The notes beneath the pieces were generated by a model, which saw only the letters and a list, made by a program, of their open reading frames with translations, did no database searches and was not told where the DNA came from. From Oscillospiraceae bacterium (lineage in GTDB: Bacteria; Bacillota; Clostridia; Oscillospirales; Oscillospiraceae), in the NCBI GenBank assembly GCA_021201735.1, contig JAJQEJ010000049.1:1-36491 (forward strand): DNA of 36,491 nucleotides, written 5' to 3'. The number at the start of each line of letters is the position of its first letter. Position 1 is the first letter of the stretch. The position numbers were made by a program, and so were the translations under genes. Positions 8,834 through 15,014 of the stretch are shown in pieces.

Positions 8834-8887
8834 GGGTGTCGTGCAAGATATTATTTACTGATCAACTAAAATATGGATACAATGTGG

Positions 8888-9178
8888 CTATGTATCCTCC
8901 GGCATGACCTCCCCATAATTCAGTATGTCGCCGCCGAAATGCACCGCGTCTATTTTTGCGGCCTCGTTGTAATGGAGGACGGATTTCACCAGATATGCGC
9001 TTGCGATGCGGTGAACCGCAGTCACATTGTCGGAGTTGCGTGATTCGCCATACGCCACCATCCTGTCGGCGACCCTTACCAGCTTACACCATATTAAGTC
9101 CTCTTCCGACGCGCGTTTCTCTAAAAACTGAATCCTTTTGATCCATTCTTCTTCTCTTTTCGTCAACGTTCTTGCCAT
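8888..9178 (-). CDS. Unknown 96-aa protein
   Basis: Charged, probably all-helical soluble protein; the N-terminal third (KREEEWIKRIQFLEKRASEED) could form a short coiled coil. There is no signal peptide, membrane segment or recognisable motif. AGAGG lies 9 bases before the ATG. It is divergent from the XRE gene at 9368 and less GC-rich than the flanking mre/PBP2 genes, so it probably arrived with the accessory block at 8.8-12.4 kb. I do not recognise the family. Confidence 0.6.
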   Translation of the reverse strand: MARTLTKREEEWIKRIQFLEKRASEEDLIWCKLVRVADRMVAYGESRNSDNVTAVHRIASAYLVKSVLHYNEAAKIDAVHFGGDILNYGEVMPEDT

Positions 9179-9367
9179 ACTGCAGCGCCTCTTTCCTGAT
9201 GATTTTGTCTGATATCCGCAATATACTGGATATGCGATGTCGAAACAAAGTGAAATATGTCATGTATTTGCGCTATAAGACAAAACAACTTGCTAAATAA
9301 GAATTGTTTTTGTTTGCTATAGAAAGGTTTACAATATAAACAGGTCATATGAGGGGAGAGGAGTATC

Positions 9368-9724
9368 GTGAATAAAGAACAGTTTGGCAATCGTTTAAAA
9401 TATGCCAGAAAATTGAGTGGCCTTTCTGTAAATGAAATTGCTACAATAATACACATTCATTCTGGTGATTACTATTACAGATATGAACGAGGTGAAAGAA
9501 CTCCTCCACCTGAAACGATTGTTGAGTTATGCAATTTGTTTAAGATTACCCCTAACTATCTTTTCGCCGATAGCATTGATGCAATAGATGATTTGGAAAC
9601 GAAGGTTACCCTGCTGCCGTCAAATGAAAGAGCAATCGCATCTGTCGTTGTCGATGAATTGATGAAAAAAGCGGGTAGGGAGATAAAAATTTTTACGAAC
9701 GATGATATTGATACTACAAACTGA
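9368..9724 (+). CDS. XRE-family transcriptional regulator
   Basis: A 118-residue DNA-binding protein with one HTH_3 domain at about 5-65: FGNRLKYARKLSGLSVNEIA, a recognition-helix segment around DYYYRYERGERTPPPE, then VELCNLFKITPNYLF. The C-terminal 45 residues are a short charged tail of unknown role. The start is GTG, 4 bases after GAGAGGAG. The base composition is AT-rich compared with the neighbours. A terminator follows directly, so it is a single-gene unit. It may control the 96-aa gene or the 623-aa gene on either side. Confidence 0.86.
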   Translation: MNKEQFGNRLKYARKLSGLSVNEIATIIHIHSGDYYYRYERGERTPPPETIVELCNLFKITPNYLFADSIDAIDDLETKVTLLPSNERAIASVVVDELMKKAGREIKIFTNDDIDTTN

Positions 9725-9736
9725 AAATGCAAAAAC

Positions 9737-9775
9737 AACCCGCCAGTCATCATGGATGATAGGCGGGTTTTGTGT
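9737..9775 (+). terminator. Terminator after the XRE gene
   Basis: AACCCGCC (9737-9744) pairs with GGCGGGTT (9762-9769), and the inner TCATC/GATGA extends the stem. TTTTGTGTT follows. Confidence 0.85.
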
Positions 9776-9816
9776 TAGCAGAACGGGAACGAATACGATT
9801 CCGTTCACGAAATGTG

Positions 9817-9845
9817 TTTACAAATCACACTTAACGTGATATTAT
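9817..9845 (+). promoter_or_regulatory. Promoter with spacer palindrome, upstream of the 623-aa gene
   Basis: TTTACA (9817-9822) and TATTAT (9840-9845) are 17 bases apart. Inside the spacer ATCAC (9824-9828) and GTGAT (9836-9840) form an inverted repeat that could be an operator. This would give a leader of about 200 bases before the start at 10056. Confidence 0.6.
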
Positions 9846-9931
9846 GCATATGAACCGTGAGCGCAACGGTTGATCATCCTGTAAGATCGCATCGCTTGGC
9901 CCATAAGACTTTATGAAAAAAGGAGTGAAAG

Positions 9932-9997
9932 ATGTGCCCACATGAAAGCCGGATTGCTTATGGGGGCAGCAAGGTACATCGGACGGGACCGGCATGA
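9932..9997 (+). CDS. Possible 21-aa leader peptide
   Basis: A very short frame, ATG to TGA, with an excellent AAAGGAG site 6 bases upstream, lies in the leader of the 623-aa gene. The product starts MCPHESR and has no recognisable features. It could be a regulatory leader peptide or chance; only the ribosome binding site supports it. Confidence 0.3.
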   Translation: MCPHESRIAYGGSKVHRTGPA

Positions 9998-10055
9998 TGC
10001 CGCGGTTCGCGGACAGAAAACACAACAATAAAAAGGGAAAGGCAGGGAAGTTTAT

Positions 10056-11927
10056 ATGGGAAGTACACCCAAATTTACTCCGGCAACCAATTTTCAAGGG
10101 GCCGGAACGACGGAAGACTCCACATACAGCAATTTTGGCCTGACGGTGTATAAAAATTACGAGACACAGTTGAATCGGGACATGTACCTCAATGAACACA
10201 TTACATCCATGGTTGAAATGGCCAACGGCGCGCATTATTACGCGCATGGGGCGTATTGCGCCAATTACACAAAAGCGGAAGCAACGGTTGATTTGAGCAA
10301 AATTACAGTCGACACAAAAGGCAGGCGCGTGGCGTGCATTTCGCTCAGTATGATGGGCGCATACGGCACCTGCGATATGGGAATTGAAAAGATCGACGGC
10401 GACTGGTTCGGCATGTGCTATTCAAAAGCGGCGGGCCAGGCGAAGAGCAACGCACCGGTATCGGGCGCGGCGACGGTTACCATTACGCTCGCCCCGACGA
10501 AAAGTAACGGACAGGACGTGATTACAGGAACCTACGTGTGGAAGAACAGCGCGGGTACGACGATATGCACGGAATCTCTGACCGTATCGTGTGCGGAAAA
10601 TACCCTCTTTACCATGTCGGGTTCCGTGCCGCTGGTTCGTTTTATGCGGTTTATGTCGCTGATCCTGAGGGATGAAATCGAAAAAACCCCTTCCAATGAC
10701 TATGCGGACGGGTCCAAGCTGACAGGCGGAAATTTTAGTTCGCCAAAACTCTACAAAGCGGACGGGAGCAGCGTGGTATGGAATAAGGCGCTGATGGACT
10801 ATATCTGGTCTGTCCAGGGATGGAATATTTCCGCACTGTCGGTGGATACCGCCGATTCCTTCTCGTGTGCCCATAGCCACAATGTTTATAACAGTAATAC
10901 GAGCGAGGGCGGGAGCAATTCTGGTGATACCAGTGACGGCCTGCCAAGGGTCGTTCCCAGCATCGGCGACTTTGTGCAGCTGACTGCTATGCTTGGCGGG
11001 GCGGACCAGATTGCCGCCGGTCCGATTGATGGAGCGTTTGAGGAAAACAGCTTGCTCTACAAAATTGCTCCGTGTTTATGGAACTGTCCCAGCATCACTG
11101 CAAACAATATCACACCAGCAACAGTCGCGCAAGATTTTGAAGTAATCCTAGGAGTGGATGCGGCGGTTGTATTTGGGCCAATCGATAGTGATGTTGCAGA
11201 TACTTTGATGGAGCTGGCCAGGGAACAGGAGATGAACTTGAAAGCGAAGATTATTGGTCAATTCTCAACGCCGGTAGAGCTTATGAGCGCGTTTACAGCC
11301 ATCGGTGATATTCTCGAAGGGAATGCCCAGCCTAGCGCGGCAAACTTCAATTGTTATTATGCATGCCAGATGGATAAAGCAGATGCAGTAGCGCAGGAAG
11401 CGCGAGAATATGGGGCGGCCGCCCCTAATGTGCTATATGTCAGTGAAGCGCGCGATGAAGATACCGTGTTTCCCACGGATGATATATGCCATGCGTACAT
11501 GAAGCTGGCAGGTGTGGTCGACATTGGCGCCGAGATGTGGGCGCGTGGCTATAGTGATTCCCATACGATTACGCTGAATGAACTGAATAGAGTGGATGAA
11601 TTTATAGCGGCTGAGGACATGCAATTGGATTTTATCATCGTGGAGGATGTTAAGATGGTGGAATCAATCAAGGACTTTAGCAATCCATTTCACGCTGAAA
11701 TCCTTGTCTGCCCCAAAGCCGTATACAAATGGAGCGGATGCAGCGGGGAAGGCGCGCTGTTTCCGCTTTGGCTGGTTAGTTTCTGTTATTCAGAATTTGA
11801 TTCCGGTATAAATATGACAGCAGAAGTAAACGCCTTTCTGTCTGATTGGTATGGCTATGATGCATCCAGTGAAGAGATTGAAGCAATTCTGGCCGGCACA
11901 ATTTCTGAATACTTGGCATCTAGGTAA
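10056..11927 (+). CDS. 623-aa protein: novel N-terminal region plus siderophore-type substrate-binding fold
   Basis: The C-terminal half (about 290-620) reads like an iron/cobalamin-type periplasmic binding protein (PF01497 fold). It opens with LPRVVPSIGDFVQLTAMLGG and then carries a helix-rich middle. Its end has the family's typical SGEGALFPLWL, DIDM-like GINMTAEVNAFLSDWYGY and EEIEAILAG. The first 285 residues look beta-rich with several Cys and match nothing I know. There is no signal peptide, lipobox or membrane segment, and an in-frame stop just upstream rules out a longer start. No transporter genes are adjacent. GGGAAG precedes the ATG. A cytosolic ligand sensor or an unconventionally exported protein are possible; function is not assigned. 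Confidence 0.85.
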   Translation: MGSTPKFTPATNFQGAGTTEDSTYSNFGLTVYKNYETQLNRDMYLNEHITSMVEMANGAHYYAHGAYCANYTKAEATVDLSKITVDTKGRRVACISLSMMGAYGTCDMGIEKIDGDWFGMCYSKAAGQAKSNAPVSGAATVTITLAPTKSNGQDVITGTYVWKNSAGTTICTESLTVSCAENTLFTMSGSVPLVRFMRFMSLILRDEIEKTPSNDYADGSKLTGGNFSSPKLYKADGSSVVWNKALMDYIWSVQGWNISALSVDTADSFSCAHSHNVYNSNTSEGGSNSGDTSDGLPRVVPSIGDFVQLTAMLGGADQIAAGPIDGAFEENSLLYKIAPCLWNCPSITANNITPATVAQDFEVILGVDAAVVFGPIDSDVADTLMELAREQEMNLKAKIIGQFSTPVELMSAFTAIGDILEGNAQPSAANFNCYYACQMDKADAVAQEAREYGAAAPNVLYVSEARDEDTVFPTDDICHAYMKLAGVVDIGAEMWARGYSDSHTITLNELNRVDEFIAAEDMQLDFIIVEDVKMVESIKDFSNPFHAEILVCPKAVYKWSGCSGEGALFPLWLVSFCYSEFDSGINMTAEVNAFLSDWYGYDASSEEIEAILAGTISEYLASR

Positions 11928-11986
11928 TTTTAACAGCGTTGATAAGCCGCTCGGGCGTATGAAAACGATGTAAGGTGTGAAACAGA

Positions 11987-12023
11987 AAGCGCCTCCGCGG
12001 CCAAGTGGGCAGCGGAGGCGCTT
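11987..12023. terminator. Terminator-like hairpin
   Basis: AAGCGCCTCCGC (11987-11998) pairs with GCGGAGGCGCTT (12012-12023). It lies 60 bases after the 623-aa gene. No T-run follows on the plus strand; the minus side is more T-rich. Confidence 0.6.
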
Positions 12024-12132
12024 CTGCTCCGGCGGGCAAAGGAACGTTTCGTGCGAATACGATGTTAACAAAGCATCAGAATGAGCAACTGGACAAATTC
12101 CCCATCCGTATGGTATCATTCCATTGGCGCTA

Positions 12133-12243
12133 TCACACGGTAGGCGGTTGCCCCTCGTCTGGAGGGGTGCATACTTCTTTCCCCCTGATTGCCGCATTTA
12201 CAATTGCCATTTTTAATTCTGTTGTATACTTTCGTTTACCCAT
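12133..12243 (-). pseudogene. Truncated IS3-type OrfA (N-terminal fragment)
   Basis: The frame starts MGKRKYTTELKMAIVNAAIRG, which fits the first helix of the helix-turn-helix in IS3 OrfA proteins. The similarity ends after about 23 residues and the frame then runs through unrelated sequence to a stop. Intact OrfA proteins are about 90-170 residues, so this is a fragment. Confidence 0.6.
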
Positions 12244-12321
12244 AAATAAAGCACTCCCCAAAAGTTGTTCAATGGTTACTTCTAGCATAACACATTGTCT
12301 AACTTTTGGGGAGCACTTCAA
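12133..12321 (-). mobile_element. Left end of an IS3-family (IS150-like) element, truncated
   Basis: Read on the minus strand the element starts at 12321 with TGAAGTGCTCCCCAAAAGTT followed by AGACAATG, the kind of terminus seen on Firmicute IS3/IS150 elements. An internal inverted copy of the tip pairs CTCCCCAAAAGTT (12254-12266) with AACTTTTGGGGAG (12301-12313), an arrangement able to block incoming transcription. Only the start of orfA follows; the rest, including the DDE transposase, is missing. Confidence 0.65.
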
Positions 12322-12428
12322 GCCCCTAAACTACCGGGTTACTTCTTGTAACAAATGGGGGCAACCGTCTGTGGTAGCGCCCTTCTGCTATTATCATACA
12401 CCCGCATGGGCGAAATTGTCAAGCGGAA

Positions 12429-12938
12429 TTAAAGCACCGTGCGCTTAGGCACCCTGCGATAGACCCAGAGGAACAGGCCGTAGATGGGGAAGATGAAGAC
12501 GACCGACCAGAGAATTTCCGGGACGGCGACCAGGAGCATGGAGCGCAGGGGGGTACCGCCCGCGAGGCGGGGGAGGATGCGCAGGAGATCGATGAGCACG
12601 AGCGAGACGAAGGCACAGAGGAAGCTGCTGAGCATGTTCTGGCTCAGGCGGTACTGGCCCAAATAGCCGGTGAGCGCGCCGAGCAGGGAGAGGCCGACCG
12701 TCCACGCGCCGGAGACGCCGGGGTAGGCCGCGTCACAGAGGAGGCCGACGATCAGGCCGAAGCCCGCGCCCGCGGCGGGCCCCTCCAGCATCGCGAGGGC
12801 GACGGCGGCGAGCGGGAGGAGTATGGGGATGACGCCGAAGACGGGGAGATGGCAGAGCACACAGGCCTCCAGCACATAGACCGGAATGAGCGCCACCAGG
12901 TACGCAATCCATTTGATCAGGAAATCACTGGTTGTCAT
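12429..12938 (-). CDS. mreD: Rod shape-determining protein MreD
   Basis: Integral membrane partner of MreC in the elongasome. The 169-residue product has about five hydrophobic segments spread over its length and the MreD-type core VIPILLPLAAVALAMLEG, then AGFGLIVGLLCDAAY. Weak sequence conservation is normal for MreD; the call rests on size, topology and position 18 bases after mreC. GGAAGGAAGG lies 6 bases before the ATG. It is the last gene of the zapA-to-mreD run; the IS remnant lies directly downstream. Confidence 0.88.
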   Translation of the reverse strand: MTTSDFLIKWIAYLVALIPVYVLEACVLCHLPVFGVIPILLPLAAVALAMLEGPAAGAGFGLIVGLLCDAAYPGVSGAWTVGLSLLGALTGYLGQYRLSQNMLSSFLCAFVSLVLIDLLRILPRLAGGTPLRSMLLVAVPEILWSVVFIFPIYGLFLWVYRRVPKRTVL

Positions 12939-12956
12939 GGCTGGCCTTCCTTCCGG

Positions 12957-13799
12957 TTACTCCACAAGATCGAAATCGGTGATCACGAACACCTGCTGCA
13001 GCTGCTCCAGATTGCTCTCCGGCACGACGATTGCGTACTGCGTTGTACCCGAAATATCGCTTTGCAGCGACTCGATGTAGCCGACGACGAGACCGGAGGG
13101 GTAGAGGTCGCTCTGGTTGGAGGTGAGAATCTGGTCGCCGACCATGAGCGCGGTGTCCTCAGGGAGATAGGAGAGCCTCAGCTTTCCCTCCCCCATGAGG
13201 GAAAAATCCCCCTCCAGCACGGCGGCGCCCGCCGTGCGCGTCAGATAGCCGCCCATCTGGAAGTTCGCGTCCACGACGGTGGAGACGGTGGACCAGTTCT
13301 CGCCCACCTCGCTCACGATGCCCACAAGATTGCCGTACGCGTCCACAACGCAGTCGCCGGCGGCGATGTCCATGCCGGCGCCCTTGCTCAGGGTGAACGT
13401 CGCGCTCCAGTTGCTCCGGCTGCGCTCGGTGACGGTGGCCGATTCAAAGGTGAAATCCCGCCGCTTTTCACGCAGGCCGAGGAGGTTGCGCAGGCGCTCG
13501 TTCTCGGCGCTCGCGAGCGCCCCCTCCTGCACCTGCTCGCGCATGTCGGACAGCTCACCTTGCAGGCGGCTGATCTCATCGAGCAGATCCTCGCGCTCGT
13601 ATGCCTCGCTGTATAAGCCCTCCGTCCAGTCCGCAAAGGTGCTGCTCACCGAGCGCAGGGGCGTTGTGATGACGCCAAAGAGGTTGCGCAGCGGGTTTGC
13701 GGTGCCGCCGAGCACGGCGGAGACCACAAAGAGCAGAATGGCGAGCAGGAGCGCGATGAGGACAATCAATATTCCGTTGTTTCTGATAAATCGCTTCAC
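12957..13799 (-). CDS. mreC: Rod shape-determining protein MreC
   Basis: Bitopic membrane protein linking cytoplasmic MreB to the outer PBP2 complex. The 280-residue product has one membrane segment (about 10-32), a coiled coil (about 68-110, including DEISRLQGELSDMREQ and ENERLRNLLGL) and the two beta-barrel domains. Typical segments are GDCVVDAYGNLVGIVSEVG and GDQILTSNQSDLYPSGLVVG. It starts with GTG, and a weak purine-rich site precedes it. mreB, which normally comes just before mreC, is missing here; a 94-base gap with a hairpin repeat separates mreC from maf. Confidence 0.95.
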   Translation of the reverse strand: MKRFIRNNGILIVLIALLLAILLFVVSAVLGGTANPLRNLFGVITTPLRSVSSTFADWTEGLYSEAYEREDLLDEISRLQGELSDMREQVQEGALASAENERLRNLLGLREKRRDFTFESATVTERSRSNWSATFTLSKGAGMDIAAGDCVVDAYGNLVGIVSEVGENWSTVSTVVDANFQMGGYLTRTAGAAVLEGDFSLMGEGKLRLSYLPEDTALMVGDQILTSNQSDLYPSGLVVGYIESLQSDISGTTQYAIVVPESNLEQLQQVFVITDFDLVE

Positions 13800-13828
13800 C
13801 GCTTCAGCCCCATTTATTCATGTATAGA

Positions 13829-13875
13829 GTGCTTGCACCCCTTGCACGTGGAACCCCCATCGTTAAGAAGCACAG
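13829..13875 (+). repeat. Copy 2 of the four-copy intergenic hairpin element
   Basis: GTGCTT (13829-13834) pairs with AAGCAC (13868-13873). Between them is TTGCACGTGGAACCCCCATC, almost the same core as in copy 3 (TTGCAAAGGAGAACCCCCATC minus one base). It lies between maf and mreC, the usual place of mreB. Confidence 0.6.
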
Positions 13876-13893
13876 GCCACCGGCGAAGCCCAA

Positions 13894-14493
13894 CTACGCG
13901 CGGCTTCTGGCTGCGTCAGGCACCAGGCAATCCACGCCGAAGCGCTGGAGCATCTGGCTCAGGCGGCAGATCGGCAATCCCACTACATTATAATAATCCC
14001 CAAAAATCCCGCGTACAAACATCGCGCCGTAGCCCTGTATGCCGTAAGCGCCCGCCTTGTCGAGCGGTTCGCCGGTCTGGACGTAGGCCGCAATCTCCTC
14101 GGGACGCAGCGGGCGGAAGGTGACCTCCGTCATCTCGTACTCGGTTTCGGCGCGCTCGCCACAGAGAACGGTGACGCCGGTATAGACCTGGTGCCGGTGG
14201 GCGGAGAGGGAGCGCAGCATCTCAATCGCCTCCTGCGCACCCGATGGCTTTCCGAGCACCTTGCCGTTGCGTACCACCACCGTGTCCGCGGCGATGATCA
14301 GGTCGTCCATGCCGACCTCACCCTGTACGGCGCGTGCCTTTTGTGCGGACAGGGTTTGCACCAGCACCTCCGGCGGCAGAGTTTCGTTTAAGACCTCCGG
14401 CTCGTCCGACGCGACGACCCGGAAGCCGTGCAGGCCCATGCGCTGCAAAAGCTCGCGCCGTCTCGGCGAGCTTGAGGCCAGTGTGATTTCCAT
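13894..14493 (-). CDS. maf: Maf family nucleotide pyrophosphatase
   Basis: Hydrolyses dTTP/UTP or modified nucleotides to monophosphates; linked to septum control in Bacillus. The 199-residue product has the Maf motifs LASSSPRRRELL at the start, LIIAADTVV with the catalytic Asp, and LGKPSGAQEAIEMLRSLSA with the conserved KP. Then comes HQVYTGVTV and, near the end, AYGIQGYGA, typical of the YhdE-type dTTP/UTP pyrophosphatases. ATG 14493 begins directly at the conserved strand; the in-frame start 21 bases upstream adds residues not found in the family. The position between dut and mreC fits the usual division cluster. Confidence 0.95.
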   Translation of the reverse strand: MEITLASSSPRRRELLQRMGLHGFRVVASDEPEVLNETLPPEVLVQTLSAQKARAVQGEVGMDDLIIAADTVVVRNGKVLGKPSGAQEAIEMLRSLSAHRHQVYTGVTVLCGERAETEYEMTEVTFRPLRPEEIAAYVQTGEPLDKAGAYGIQGYGAMFVRGIFGDYYNVVGLPICRLSQMLQRFGVDCLVPDAARSRA

Positions 14494-14525
14494 TGTACTG
14501 CAGTCCCTTCTCACTATTCTTGTCG

Positions 14526-14975
14526 TTACCGCCCGGTGGAGCCGAAGCCCCCGTCGCCCCGGTCGGTCTGATCCAGTCTATGCACCGGGACGATCTCCGG
14601 ACGGGCGACGGGCACCACGGCGAGTTGGGCGATGCGGTCGCCCGGCGAGATGGTATAGGGCGTCTCGGAGAGGTTCGTGAGTCCCACTTTTAGTTCGCCC
14701 CGGTAGTCGCTGTCGATGACCCCCACGCCGTTCGAGAGGGCGATGCCGTGGCGGACGCCGAGTCCGGAGCGGGCAAAAATCAGCGCCACGTAGTCCGCCC
14801 CCGGCAGCGCGATGGCAAAGCCGGTGGGAATGACGACGAGGGTGCGCGGCGGAATTTCGACCGGCGCGTCCAAGCAGGCGCACAGATCCATCGCCGCCGC
14901 GCCGGGGCTTGCATAAAAGGGCAGGGGAATCTCCGCCCCGAGCTTGGGGGACAGGGGCATAATTTCGAGCGTCAA
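14526..14975 (-). CDS. dut: Deoxyuridine 5'-triphosphate nucleotidohydrolase (dUTPase)
   Basis: Converts dUTP to dUMP and pyrophosphate, keeping uracil out of DNA. The 149-residue trimeric-type dUTPase has all five motifs: SPGAAAMDLCA, ARSGLG, NGVGVIDSDYRGE, GDRIAQLAV and the C-terminal RGDGGFGSTGR that closes over the active site. It starts with TTG, 7 bases after GGAGG; an internal ATG lies five codons later but would lose the spacing. The stop is 32 bases before maf. It is a housekeeping copy, not a phage one, judging by its operon. Confidence 0.95.
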   Translation of the reverse strand: MTLEIMPLSPKLGAEIPLPFYASPGAAAMDLCACLDAPVEIPPRTLVVIPTGFAIALPGADYVALIFARSGLGVRHGIALSNGVGVIDSDYRGELKVGLTNLSETPYTISPGDRIAQLAVVPVARPEIVPVHRLDQTDRGDGGFGSTGR

Positions 14976-15014
14976 GGTCAGTCCTCCTCACTATTGTAAG
15001 TTTCCATATCCGGT

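Larger units (their letters stand above)
12126..12381. repeat. Imperfect inverted repeat flanking the IS remnant
   Basis: The segment 12126-12154, read on the minus strand, and 12357-12381, read on the plus strand, both run GGGGCAACCG ... GTAGCGCC or GATAGCGCC with small internal gaps. The arms bracket the IS3-type end and may be the ends of a small non-autonomous element. Confidence 0.5.

Noticed and set aside
12005-12448. A 147-codon plus-strand frame through the IS remnant
   Set aside because: It crosses a terminator stem, inverted repeats and the mreD stop region, without ribosome site or motif.
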